DNA of 16,378 nt from DATLZM01 sp035559315 (GTDB taxonomy: Bacteria; Actinomycetota; UBA4738; HRBIN12): positions 1 through 16,378 of the forward strand of contig DATMBJ010000181.1 of assembly GCA_035559315.1 (NCBI GenBank), given 5' to 3'. Position 1 is the stretch's first letter. Each line of letters opens with the position of its first letter. Both the position numbers and the translations under genes were made by a program. The notes beneath the pieces were generated by a model, which was given only the letters and a program-made list of their open reading frames with translations, was not told the origin of the DNA and searched no databases. This document shows positions 5,897-13,559 of this stretch, piece by piece.

Positions 5897-8800
5897 GTGG
5901 CAGGGAACTTCGTCCACCTCCACACGCATACGGAGTTCTCGCTCCTCGACGGGGCGTCCCGGATCGACGAGCTGTTCCGGCGGGCCGTCGGCTTCGGCAT
6001 GCCGGCGCTCGCCATCACCGACCACGGGGCGATGTTCGGGGTCCTGGACTTCTACGAGGCCGGCCTCCGGCACGGGGTGAAGCCGATCATCGGGGTCGAG
6101 GCCTACGTGGCCCCGGGCTCGCGGTTCGACCGGTCCCCCGGGGAGCGGGAGGAGAAGTACCACCACCTCACGATCCTCGCGCGCGACGAGGTCGGGTACC
6201 GGAACCTCCTCCGCCTGGTCACCGACGCCCACCTCGAGGGCTTCTGGCACCGCCCGCGGATCGACAAGGAGCTCCTCGCGGAGCGGGCCGAGGGCCTCAT
6301 CGGCCTCTCCGGGTGCCTGTCGAGCGAGGTGGCGGTGGCGCTCCTGCAGGGCCAGGAACGGAAGGCCGCGGAGGTCGCGGCCACCTACCGGGACATCTTC
6401 GGCGCGGGGAGCTTCTTCATCGAGGTCCAGGACCACGGCCTGCCCGACCAGCGCCGGATCCTCCCGAAGCAGGTGGCGCTGGCCCGCTCGCTGGGGCTGC
6501 CGCTCGTCGCGACCAACGACTCCCACTACACGCTCCGGGAGGACGCCAAGCCCCACGACGTCCTCCTCTGCATCCAGCAGCAGAAGGTCCAGAGCGACCC
6601 GCAGCGCCTCCGGTTCGACTCCGACCAGTTCTACCTGAAGTCGGCGGAGGAGATGCGGGAGGTGTTCCGGGAGCTGCCGGAGGCCTGCGACGCGACGCTC
6701 GAGATCGCCGAGATGTGCGACCTGCGCCTGGTCTACGGGGAGGCGGCGCCCCCCGAGCAGCGGTTCCACCTCCCGCGCTTCGAGCCGCCCGATGGGAAGC
6801 CGCTCGAGGCCTACCTCCGGGAGCTGGTGGAGGCCGGGGCCCGCGAGCGCTACGGCGAGATCACCCCGGAGCTCCGGGCGCGGATCGACCACGAGCTCGA
6901 CGTGATCTGCCGGATGGGCTTCGCCGGCTACTTCCTGATCGTGTGGGACCTGATCCGCTTCGCCCGGGAGAACGGGATCCGGGTGGGGCCGGGGCGGGGC
7001 TCCGCGGCGGGCTCGGTCGTCTCCTACGCGCTGCGGATCACCGACCTCGACCCGCTCCGCTACGGCCTGATCTTCGAGCGGTTCCTGAACCCCGAGCGTC
7101 GCCAGATGCCCGACATCGACATGGACTTCGACGAGCGGCGGCGGGACGAGGTGATCCGGTACGTGGCGCGGAAGTACGGCGAGGACCACGTGGCCCAGAT
7201 CATCACGTTCCAGACCATCAAGGGCAAGCAGGGGATCCGAGACGCGGCCCGGGTTCTCGGGTTCCCCGCCTCCGTCGGCGACCGGCTCTGCAAGATGTAC
7301 CCGCCGGCCGTGCTGGGCCGGGAGTACCCGATCGAGCAGGCCCTCGAGCTGTCCCCGGAGCTCCGCGAGGCGTACGAGAACGAGCCCGAGGCCAAGGAGA
7401 TCATCGAGACCGCCAAGGCCCTCGAGTTCCTCCGGCGGGAGGACTCGGTCCACGCCGCGGGCGTGGTGATCGGGGACGCCCCGCTCGTGCGCTACCTCCC
7501 GCTCAAGCTCGCGAAGGACAGCGACGGGAGCGGCGAGAAGCGGATCGTGACCCAGTTCGACATGCACGGGGTCGAGAAGCTCGGCCTCCTCAAGATGGAC
7601 TTCCTCGGCCTGCGGAACCTCTCGGTGATCGAGGACACCGTGTCGAGCCTGCGGCGGAAGGGCGTCGAGGTGGACATCGACCACGTGCCCCTCGACGACC
7701 CGGCGGTCTACGAGATGCTCCGCCGCGGCGACACCACCGGCGTGTTCCAGATGGAGTCGCCGGGGATGCGGTCGCTGATCAAGCTCCTGGCCCCCGACCG
7801 GTTCGAGGACCTCATGGCCCTGGTGGCCCTGTACCGCCCCGGGCCGTTGAACCAGGGGATGCACACCGAGTACGCCGAGCGGAAGCACGGCCGCAAGCCC
7901 GTCCAGTACCCCCACCCCGACCTCGAGGACATCCTGGCCGGCACCTACGGGATCATCGTCTACCAGGAGCAGGTCATGCAGATCGCCGTGCGGATGGCCG
8001 GCTACTCGATGGGGGAGGCCGACACGCTCCGCAAGGCGATGGGGAAGAAGATCCGGGAGCTCCTGCTCCCGCACCGGGAGCGGTTCGTGGCCCGCTGCGT
8101 GGAACGCGGGTACGAGCGGCGGCTGGCGGAGGACATCTTCGACCTGATCACGCCCTTCGCCGACTACGGCTTCAACGCCTCCCACGCCTGCGCCTACGCC
8201 TACGTCGCCTACCAGACCGCCTACCTCAAGGCCCACCACCCGGTGGAGTACATGGCGGCCCTCCTCACGAGCGTGAAGGACGACAAGGACAAGAAGCCCT
8301 ACTACCTGAACGCCTGCCGGCTGATGGGTCTCGAGGTCCTGCCGCCCGACGTGAACGAGTCCGAGTTCGACTTCGCCCCCGCCCCCGACGGCCGGCCCGC
8401 GATCCGCTACGGGCTCTCGGCGATCCGGAACGTGGGGGACGCCGCGGTGGCCGCGATCCTCCGGGCCCGGGCCGAGGGGGGGCGGTTCGCCTCGTTCGCC
8501 GACTTCTGCCGGCGGGTGGATCCCGGGGTCCTCACCAAGAAGGTCCTCGAGAGCCTGATCCTGGCGGGCGCGTTCGACTCGCTCGGCCACGCGCGGCGGG
8601 CGCTGCTCGAGGGCCACGAGCGGGTGTCGGGGCCGATCCTCGCGGAGCGGAAGGCGGAGGCGGCCGGGCAGTTCTCGCTGTTCGGGGCGGAGGCCGGGCC
8701 CGCCGCCGACGTCGACGCGGCGGCCCTCGAGGGGGAGGAGTTCGACCGCGAGACGCTCCTGCGCCTCGAGAAGGAGATGCTCGGGCAGTTCGTCACGGAC

Positions 8801-9412
8801 CACCCCCTCCTCTCGGTCCGGGAGGCGCTGGCGGCGCAGACCGACATGGAGATCTCGGACCTCGCGTCCCTGGGCGACGGCGACCTCGTGACCGTGGGGG
8901 GCATCGTGGGCGCGGTGGCCCGCCGGTACACGCGGAAGGGCGAGCCGTACGCGCTGTTCCGGCTGGAGGACCTGGCCGGGGGGGTGGACGTGGTGGCGTT
9001 CCCGAGCGTCTACGAGCAGGTCCCGGAGCTCGTGGTCACCGACCGCGTCGTGCTGGTGAAGGGCCGGATCGACCTCCGCGGGCGGGAGCTCCAGCTCCGG
9101 GCGGTCGAGATCCGGGAGCCCGAGCTCGGGGCGGCGGCCCCCGCGCCGGGGCGGCGGAAGGCGCTGGTCGTCGACCTCTCCCCGGCCCAGTGCACGAACG
9201 GGGCGATGGCCAAGCTCCGGGCGCTGCTCGAAGCGTGGCCGGGGGAGACCCCGGTGCGGGTCCGGTTCGTCTCGTCGCAGGGCGTCACCCCGCTCACCGT
9301 GGGGGCGGTCCGGGTGGAGCCCAGCGCGGGGCTGCTCTCCGAGCTCCGGCTCCTCCTCGGGCCCGAGGCCGTGCGGCTCGAGGACGAGCCCCGGCCGGCG
9401 CCCTCCCGCTGA
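5897..9412 (+). CDS. dnaE: DNA polymerase III alpha subunit (replicative polymerase, DnaE1 type)
   Basis: Catalytic subunit of the chromosomal replicase, 1171 residues, the usual size for DnaE1. In order: an N-terminal PHP domain with HLHTHTEFSLLDG (residues 7-19) and ITDHG; the polymerase core with GPGRGSAAGSVVSYAL; catalytic aspartates Asp406 and Asp408 in PDIDMDFDERR; and the third, Asp568, in KMDFLGL. The fingers include GTYGIIVYQEQVMQIA. A clamp-binding motif QFSLF follows at 925-929, then an OB fold at about 990-1075 (VGGIVGAVARRYTRKGEPY). The PHP histidines are intact, unlike in Escherichia coli; in Mycobacterium DnaE1 such a PHP domain provides proofreading. The GTG start at 5897 has a purine-rich AGAGGGA just upstream and places the PHP motif at the family's usual position. 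The gene has its own promoter and is followed by a gene-poor stretch. Confidence 0.97.
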   Translation: MAGNFVHLHTHTEFSLLDGASRIDELFRRAVGFGMPALAITDHGAMFGVLDFYEAGLRHGVKPIIGVEAYVAPGSRFDRSPGEREEKYHHLTILARDEVGYRNLLRLVTDAHLEGFWHRPRIDKELLAERAEGLIGLSGCLSSEVAVALLQGQERKAAEVAATYRDIFGAGSFFIEVQDHGLPDQRRILPKQVALARSLGLPLVATNDSHYTLREDAKPHDVLLCIQQQKVQSDPQRLRFDSDQFYLKSAEEMREVFRELPEACDATLEIAEMCDLRLVYGEAAPPEQRFHLPRFEPPDGKPLEAYLRELVEAGARERYGEITPELRARIDHELDVICRMGFAGYFLIVWDLIRFARENGIRVGPGRGSAAGSVVSYALRITDLDPLRYGLIFERFLNPERRQMPDIDMDFDERRRDEVIRYVARKYGEDHVAQIITFQTIKGKQGIRDAARVLGFPASVGDRLCKMYPPAVLGREYPIEQALELSPELREAYENEPEAKEIIETAKALEFLRREDSVHAAGVVIGDAPLVRYLPLKLAKDSDGSGEKRIVTQFDMHGVEKLGLLKMDFLGLRNLSVIEDTVSSLRRKGVEVDIDHVPLDDPAVYEMLRRGDTTGVFQMESPGMRSLIKLLAPDRFEDLMALVALYRPGPLNQGMHTEYAERKHGRKPVQYPHPDLEDILAGTYGIIVYQEQVMQIAVRMAGYSMGEADTLRKAMGKKIRELLLPHRERFVARCVERGYERRLAEDIFDLITPFADYGFNASHACAYAYVAYQTAYLKAHHPVEYMAALLTSVKDDKDKKPYYLNACRLMGLEVLPPDVNESEFDFAPAPDGRPAIRYGLSAIRNVGDAAVAAILRARAEGGRFASFADFCRRVDPGVLTKKVLESLILAGAFDSLGHARRALLEGHERVSGPILAERKAEAAGQFSLFGAEAGPAADVDAAALEGEEFDRETLLRLEKEMLGQFVTDHPLLSVREALAAQTDMEISDLASLGDGDLVTVGGIVGAVARRYTRKGEPYALFRLEDLAGGVDVVAFPSVYEQVPELVVTDRVVLVKGRIDLRGRELQLRAVEIREPELGAAAPAPGRRKALVVDLSPAQCTNGAMAKLRALLEAWPGETPVRVRFVSSQGVTPLTVGAVRVEPSAGLLSELRLLLGPEAVRLEDEPRPAPSR

Positions 9413-9458
9413 TCGCGGCGGAACGGCACGAGCCTCCAGAGCGACCCGCGGCGGGCGA

Positions 9459-9479
9459 GGGGAGGCCGGGAGCCTCCTC
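9459..9479 (+). terminator. Candidate hairpin terminator after dnaE
   Basis: GGGGAGGC (9459-9466) and GCCTCCTC (9472-9479) form an 8-bp stem with one G-U pair and a 5-base loop, 46 bases after the dnaE stop. No T-run follows, so it could be a weak or Rho-assisted terminator, or a chance structure in GC-rich DNA. Confidence 0.3.
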
Positions 9480-9510
9480 GGCTGGGCGACCCGCCGGCCC
9501 CGCCCGCCGG

Positions 9511-9516
9511 TAACGT
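9511..9516 (+). promoter_or_regulatory. -10-like hexamer before the frameshifted small gene
   Basis: TAACGT lies 5-7 bases before two overlapping GTG codons (9522 and 9524). In this GC-rich gap it is an unusually AT-containing spot and resembles the other TANNNT-then-start sites in the window. It may be the promoter of the small broken gene or of the trp cluster. No -35 box is evident. Confidence 0.3.
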
Positions 9517-9701
9517 TGTTGGTGTGGGACGACCGGCGACCGCTTCGCCCGCGGGCTGGGGTTCGACGGGCTCACCGGTCCGCAGGAGCCGTGGCGGGAG
9601 GTCCTGTGGGCCAGGCGGCCGACCTCGGGCTCAGCCAGGCCGACCGGCTCGTGAGCCGGGGATCCGAGGAGGCGAAGGCCCCGTGGCTCGTGCTGCCGTA
9701 G
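9514..9701 (+). pseudogene. Small gene with apparent frameshift, function unknown
   Basis: Two adjacent stretches in different frames both look coding, with almost all G or C at third positions and lower GC at second positions. The first, about 9535-9610, reads GDRFARGLGFDGLTGPQEPW then REVLWA and stays open to a TGA at 9652-9654. The second, about 9600-9701 in the neighbouring frame, reads GQAADLGLSQADRLVSRGSE then EAKAPWLVLP and ends at a TAG at 9699-9701. Joined by a shift of one base they give a soluble protein of about 60 residues. The first frame has no start codon of its own: the nearby GTG codons at 9522 and 9524 are in other frames, implying a second indel or a non-standard start. 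I recognise no family. It could be a decaying gene, a sequencing or assembly error, or less likely a programmed frameshift; no clear slippery heptamer is visible. Confidence 0.4.
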
Positions 9702-9783
9702 CCCCGGGCCGTCCCCGGGGGCCGCGGGCGGGCGCATCGGGGTGGGCCCCGAGGCGGTGGCCGGCGCGGCGGTCGAGGCGGCG

Positions 9784-10497
9784 GTGAGCTTCGAGGTCCT
9801 CCCCGCGCTGGACGTGGCCGCGGGGCGTCTGGCCAGGCCCGGGGCCGGGGGCGCGGTGCCCATCGAGGCCTTCGGCGGCGACCCGGTCGCCGCGGCCGAG
9901 GCGTTCGCCGCGGCCGGGGCCCGGTGGCTCCACGTCGTGGACCTCGATCTCGCACGATCGGGGGAGCCGGCGAACCTGGGGCTCGTTCGCCGCCTGGCCC
10001 GGCTCCCGCTCAGGGTCCAGGCGAGCGGAGGCATCGTGGAGCCGGTCCACCTCGAGGCGTTCCTGGAGGCGGGGGCGGCGCGGGTGGTGCTGGCGAGTGC
10101 GGCCTTCGCGGACCAGGGCGGGGTGGCCAGGGCCGTCGAGCGGTTCGGCGAGGCGCTCGTGGTGGGCCTCGAGGTCGAAGACGGCGCGGTCCGTCCGCGG
10201 GGGCGGGGCGCCGAGCTGTCGCTCGCCGAGGCGGTCGCGGCCGTCCGCGCGGCCGGGGCCGCGAGGGTCCTGGTGACGGCCGTCGGGCGGGTCGGGGGTC
10301 TCGGCGGCCCGGAGCTCGGGGCGGTCCGGGCCGTGGCGGAGGGCGTGGGCCGCCCGGTGCTCGCGGCCGGCGGGATCGCCGCCGTCGAGCACCTCCGGGC
10401 CCTGGCCAGGGTCCCGGGCGTGGAGGGGGCGGTCGTGGGCCGGGCGGCGCTCGACGGGGTCCTCGACCTGCGGGCGGCCCTGGCCGAGCTGGCCTGA
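9784..10497 (+). CDS. Divergent HisA/PriA-family TIM-barrel protein in the trp cluster
   Basis: A 237-residue (beta-alpha)8 barrel clearly related to HisA and the actinobacterial HisA/TrpF enzyme PriA. Visible family features are LPALDVAAGRLAR (6-18, including Asp10 and Arg18), GARWLHVVDLDLARSGEPAN, and the phosphate loops SGGI (81-84) and AGGI (195-198). VEGAVVGRAAL closes the barrel. Compared with my recollection of Mycobacterium PriA, the general-base Asp11 is kept (Asp10), but Asp130 is Glu130. Trp145 is Ala, and the acid Asp175 in TDxxKDG is replaced, because the segment reads VTAVGRVGG with Val170 at that place. Normal HisA or PriA activity is therefore doubtful. I chose GTG 9784 because GAGG lies 5 bases upstream and the family starts a few residues before the PAxD strand; GTG 9742 would add 14 residues. 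It lies 24 bases before trpC, and no trpF is in the window. Confidence 0.85.
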   Translation: MSFEVLPALDVAAGRLARPGAGGAVPIEAFGGDPVAAAEAFAAAGARWLHVVDLDLARSGEPANLGLVRRLARLPLRVQASGGIVEPVHLEAFLEAGAARVVLASAAFADQGGVARAVERFGEALVVGLEVEDGAVRPRGRGAELSLAEAVAAVRAAGAARVLVTAVGRVGGLGGPELGAVRAVAEGVGRPVLAAGGIAAVEHLRALARVPGVEGAVVGRAALDGVLDLRAALAELA

Positions 10498-10505
10498 GCC
10501 GCGGC

Positions 10506-10511
10506 TAGACT
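10506..10511 (+). promoter_or_regulatory. -10-like hexamer before trpC
   Basis: TAGACT ends 10 bases before the trpC ATG at 10522, which lacks a Shine-Dalgarno. The spacing would give a leaderless or nearly leaderless trpC transcript. No -35 box is recognisable. Confidence 0.35.
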
Positions 10512-10521
10512 GGCCGGCCGG

Positions 10522-11295
10522 ATGGGGTTCCTCTCCGAGGTCGTCGAGGGCGTCCGCCGCGAGCTCGAGCGGCGGCCCCTCGACGACGGCTCGCTCCTGG
10601 CCCGGGCCCGCTCGTCGCCGCCCCCCCGGGACTTCGTCGGCGCCCTCCGCCGCGCCCCGGTCCCTGCGGTGATCGCGGAGGTCAAGCGGGCGTCGCCGTC
10701 CGCCGGCCCCATCGCCGAGCGCGACCCCGCCGAACGGGCCCGCGCGTACGAGGCGGGCGGGGCCGCCGCCCTCTCCGTGCTCACCGAGCCCCGGCACTTC
10801 GGCGGTTCGCTCGCCGACCTCCGCGCGGCCCGGTGGGCGGCGTCGCTCCCGGTGCTCCGCAAGGACTTCCTCGTGCACCCGTCCCAGCTGATCGAGTCCC
10901 GCGCCGCGGGGGCCGACGCGGTCCTGCTGATCGCCGCCGCCCTCGCCGACGACGAGCTCTCGGCGCTCCTGGCGCTCGCGCGGGACCTCGGCCTCGGCGT
11001 GCTCCTCGAGGCCCACGCCGAGGAGGACCTGGAACGGGCGCTCGCCACCGGCGCGGAGGTGGTGGGGGTGAACGCCCGGGACCTCGAGACCCTGGAGGTG
11101 GACGGGGAGCGCGCGATGCGCCTCCTGGCGCGGGTGCCCGGGGACCGGATCGCGGTCCTGGAGAGCGGGATCTCCCGACCCGAGCAGGCCGCGCGGGCCG
11201 CGGCGGCCGGCGCCCGGGCCCTCCTCGTGGGGGAGGCGCTGATGCGGGCCGAGGACCCCGCGGCGCTGATCCGCGCGCTCCGGGGGGCGGCGTGA
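10522..11295 (+). CDS. trpC: Indole-3-glycerol-phosphate synthase
   Basis: Converts carboxyphenylaminodeoxyribulose phosphate to indole-3-glycerol phosphate, the step before tryptophan synthase. The 257-residue single-domain TIM barrel has every catalytic position: Glu53 and Lys55 in IAEVKRASPS, Lys114 in LRKDFL, Glu163 in LLEAH, Asn184 and Arg186 in GVNARDL, and Glu214-Ser215 in LESGIS. There is no fused TrpF domain, unlike the enterobacterial enzyme. The ATG at 10522 gives the normal N-terminal helix (GFLSEVVEGVRREL). Its TGA overlaps the GTG of trpB by 4 bases, implying coupled translation. The upstream neighbour is the HisA-like gene; a possible -10 element lies between them. Confidence 0.96.
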   Translation: MGFLSEVVEGVRRELERRPLDDGSLLARARSSPPPRDFVGALRRAPVPAVIAEVKRASPSAGPIAERDPAERARAYEAGGAAALSVLTEPRHFGGSLADLRAARWAASLPVLRKDFLVHPSQLIESRAAGADAVLLIAAALADDELSALLALARDLGLGVLLEAHAEEDLERALATGAEVVGVNARDLETLEVDGERAMRLLARVPGDRIAVLESGISRPEQAARAAAAGARALLVGEALMRAEDPAALIRALRGAA

Positions 11296-12494
11296 CGCGG
11301 GCGCCCGTGCTCCCCGACGCCCGGGGACGCTTCGGCCGCTACGGCGGCCGGTACGTCCCCGAGGTCCTGGTCCCGGCCCTGGAGGAGCTGGCGGCGGCCT
11401 GGGCGGAGCTCCGGGACGAGCCGGCGTTCCGGGGCGAGCTCGACGATCTCCTGCGGACCTATGTGGGCCGGCCGACCCCGCTCACCTACGCCGCCCGGCT
11501 CTCGGAACGGCTCGGCTACCGGGTCTACCTCAAACGCGAGGACCTGGCCCACACCGGCGCCCACAAGATCAACAACACGGTGGGGCAGGTCCTCCTGGCC
11601 CGGCGGCTCGGCAAGCGGCGGATCATCGCGGAGACCGGCGCCGGCCAGCACGGGGTGGCGACGGCCACGGCCTGCGCGCTCCTGGGCCTGCCGTGCGTCG
11701 TGTACATGGGCGAGGAGGACACCCGCCGCCAGGCGGTGAACGTGGCCCGGATGGAGCTGCTGGGGGCCGAGGTCGTGCCGGTCCGGGCCGGCTCCCGGAC
11801 GCTCAAGGAGGCCATCAACGAGGCCCTCCGGGATTGGGCGGCGTCGGTCCGCGACACCCACTACGTGCTCGGGTCGGTCGTGGGTCCCCACCCGTTCCCC
11901 GCGCTCGTCCGGGACCTCCAGCGCGTGATCGGGGACGAGGCCCGAGAGCAGCTCCGCCGGGCGGAGGGGCGGGACCCCGACGTCGTCGTGGCCTGCGTGG
12001 GCGGGGGGAGCAACGCGATCGGGATGTTCTCGGCGTTCGTGGGCCTCCCGGGCGTGCGTCTGGTCGGCGTGGAGGCGGGGGGCACCGGGACCGAACTCGG
12101 CCGGCACTGCGCCTCGCTCTCCCTGGGCCAGCCGGGGGTCCTGCACGGCGCCCTCTCCTACCTGCTCCAGGACACCGATGGGCAGGTGGCGCCGACCCAC
12201 TCGATCTCCGCCGGGCTCGACTACCCGGGGGTGGGGCCCGAGCACGCGTACCTCCGCGACGCGGGCCTCGCGGAGTACGTGGCCGCGACCGATGCCGAGG
12301 CCCTGGCGGGGTTCCGGGCCCTCGCCGAAGCGGAGGGGATACTGCCCGCGCTGGAGCCCGCGCACGCGATCGGGTGGCTCCTCCGGCGGCCCCTGCCAGA
12401 GGGGTCCCTGGTGGCGGTCTGCCTGTCCGGGCGGGGGGACAAGGACCTGGAGACGGTCCGGCGAGCGAGCGGGCCGGTCCCCGGGGTCCGGTGA
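11292..12494 (+). CDS. trpB: Tryptophan synthase beta subunit
   Basis: PLP enzyme that condenses indole with serine to make tryptophan, working as an alpha2-beta2 complex with TrpA. The 400-residue product has the PLP lysine Lys92 in HTGAHKINNTVGQ, the catalytic Glu114 in IAETGAGQHGVA, and the phosphate-binding GGGSNA loop at 238-243. It also has the N-terminal GRFGRYGGRYVPEVL typical of the TrpB1 type that pairs with TrpA. The start is GTG 11292, which overlaps the trpC stop as GTGA and places the RFGRYGG motif at the family position; the frame is open far upstream, but only within trpC. Its own stop overlaps the trpA start in the same way. All catalytic residues look intact. Confidence 0.97.
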   Translation: MTRAPVLPDARGRFGRYGGRYVPEVLVPALEELAAAWAELRDEPAFRGELDDLLRTYVGRPTPLTYAARLSERLGYRVYLKREDLAHTGAHKINNTVGQVLLARRLGKRRIIAETGAGQHGVATATACALLGLPCVVYMGEEDTRRQAVNVARMELLGAEVVPVRAGSRTLKEAINEALRDWAASVRDTHYVLGSVVGPHPFPALVRDLQRVIGDEAREQLRRAEGRDPDVVVACVGGGSNAIGMFSAFVGLPGVRLVGVEAGGTGTELGRHCASLSLGQPGVLHGALSYLLQDTDGQVAPTHSISAGLDYPGVGPEHAYLRDAGLAEYVAATDAEALAGFRALAEAEGILPALEPAHAIGWLLRRPLPEGSLVAVCLSGRGDKDLETVRRASGPVPGVR

Positions 12495-13300
12495 GGGGGG
12501 CCGCGGAGCGGGTGGGCGTGGGGCTCGAGGCCGCGCTGCGGGCCCGCCGAGAGGCGGGGGGGAGGGCGTTCGTCCCCTACGTGACCGGCGGCGCCCCCGG
12601 GGTCGACGCGGATCTGCTGCGCGCGCTCGAGGCGGCGGGCGCCGATGCGCTCGAGGTGGGGATCCCGTTCTCCGACCCCGTCATGGACGGGCCGGTGATC
12701 CAGGAGGCGTCCCGGCGGGCCCTCGAAGCGGGCACGACGCCGGCCGAGGTGCTGGCCCTGGTCGCCGAGGCCGGCCTCGGGATCCCCGTGGTCGCGATGA
12801 CCTACCTGAACCCCGTCCTGCGGCGGGGGCTCGGCCCGTTCCTGGTGGCGGCCCGGGCCGCCGGGGTCAGCGGGGTGATCGTGCCGGACCTGCCGGTGGA
12901 CGAGGCCGAGGAGTGGGTCGCCGCGTGCGCGGAGGCGGAGGTCGCCCCCGTCTTCCTCGCGGCCCCCGGCTCCACCCCGGAGCGCCTCCGGCGGGTGGCC
13001 GCCGCCTCCCGAGGCTTCGTGTACTGCGTCTCGACCTACGGGGTCACCGGGGCCCGCGACGAGCTGGCCGGGACCGCGGAGGAGGTGGTGCGGGCCCTCC
13101 GGCCGCTCACCGACCTCCCGCTCCTGGTCGGGGTGGGGATCACGACGCCGGCGCAGGCCGCGGGGGCCTGCCGCTTCGCCGACGGGGTGGTCGTGGGGAG
13201 CGCCCTGGTGCGGCTCCTCCTCGAGGGCGACCCCGACGGGGCGCGGCGGCTCGCGGCGGCCTTCCGGGAGGCCGTGCCCCGCGAGGCGCCGGCGGCCTGA
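12491..13300 (+). CDS. trpA: Tryptophan synthase alpha subunit
   Basis: Cleaves indole-3-glycerol phosphate to indole and glyceraldehyde 3-phosphate; the indole passes through a tunnel to TrpB. The 269-residue TIM barrel has the two catalytic acids at the canonical 11-residue spacing: Glu55 in LEVGIPFSDP and Asp66 in MDGPVIQ. Other family segments are PYVTGGAPG near the N-terminus, GVIVPDLPVDE, FVYCVSTYGVTG and LLVGVGITTPAQA. The start is GTG 12491, overlapping the trpB TGA by 4 bases. The gene closes the tryptophan cluster and is followed immediately by an inverted repeat that may terminate transcription. Confidence 0.97.
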   Translation: MRGAAERVGVGLEAALRARREAGGRAFVPYVTGGAPGVDADLLRALEAAGADALEVGIPFSDPVMDGPVIQEASRRALEAGTTPAEVLALVAEAGLGIPVVAMTYLNPVLRRGLGPFLVAARAAGVSGVIVPDLPVDEAEEWVAACAEAEVAPVFLAAPGSTPERLRRVAAASRGFVYCVSTYGVTGARDELAGTAEEVVRALRPLTDLPLLVGVGITTPAQAAGACRFADGVVVGSALVRLLLEGDPDGARRLAAAFREAVPREAPAA

Positions 13301-13322
13301 ACCCGCGCCGGGAGCCGCGGGT
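13301..13322 (+). terminator. Hairpin directly after trpA, candidate terminator
   Basis: ACCCGCG (13301-13307) and CGCGGGT (13316-13322) form a perfect 7-bp stem with an 8-base loop, starting on the base after the trpA stop. This is a plausible end for the trp transcript. No T-run follows, so intrinsic termination is not assured. Confidence 0.4.
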
Positions 13323-13547
13323 GGACCGACCGGCGTGTCGAAACCGGCGCGGCTGTCCGATACGTAGGAACGGTGGGGAGGGGCCGACGACCCGAGGATC
13401 CCGTTTGGCCTGGAGCGCCCGTTCGTGGTAAGTACGCGGGCGGAGAGGGGGGCGACCCGGCGGCGACCCGGGACCCGGGGGCACCCAGCGGTGGCCGGGA
13501 CGCGGGGTCGGGTCGGCCGGTCGGAGCCTCCCACCGGTAGCCGGATG
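13323..13547 (+). promoter_or_regulatory. Upstream region of the livK-like gene
   Basis: About 225 bases without a supported gene. The region 13338-13434 is less GC-rich than its surroundings and probably holds the livK promoter. Candidates are TCGAAA-17-TACGTA (13338-13366) and TTGGCC-18-TAAGTA (13405-13434); both match the housekeeping consensus only weakly. A short direct repeat (GCGACCCGG at about 13450) is present. No riboswitch or operator was recognised. Confidence 0.3.
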
Positions 13548-13554
13548 GAGGAGG
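13548..13554 (+). promoter_or_regulatory. Strong Shine-Dalgarno of the livK-like gene
   Basis: GGAGGAG lies 5 bases before ATG 13560 and decides between this start and upstream in-frame codons (ATG 13545, GTG 13425). A strong site fits the high expression expected of a substrate-binding protein. Confidence 0.8.
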
Positions 13555-13559
13555 GGGCG

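Larger units (their letters stand above)
9413..9783 (+). other. Gene-poor gap between dnaE and the HisA-like gene
   Basis: About 370 bases with no intact gene that I can support. It holds the candidate terminator at 9459-9479, the -10-like TAACGT at 9511 and the frameshifted small gene at 9514-9701. The last 80 bases (9702-9783) are very GC-rich and contain only the in-frame GTG at 9742, an alternative start for the HisA-like gene. I found no run of Trp codons or paired attenuator hairpins that would indicate a trp leader peptide. Confidence 0.5.

Noticed and set aside
9413..9783. Trp attenuator or leader peptide before the trp cluster
   Set aside because: No short frame with consecutive Trp codons and no alternative terminator/antiterminator pair was seen.
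9572..9955. Minus-strand gene of about 127 codons across the gap and HisA-like start
   Set aside because: The product is almost entirely Arg/Pro/Gly, with no family features, and it overlaps the HisA-like gene.
9294..12365. Long minus-strand open frames opposite the trp genes, and similar ones opposite dnaE, livK and livH
   Set aside because: They mirror well-supported genes and have repetitive Arg/Ala/Ser/Pro composition typical of GC-rich shadow frames.
13425..13559. Longer livK start at GTG 13425
   Set aside because: It would put 45 basic, unstructured residues before the signal peptide; the GGAGGAG site and signal sequence point to ATG 13560.
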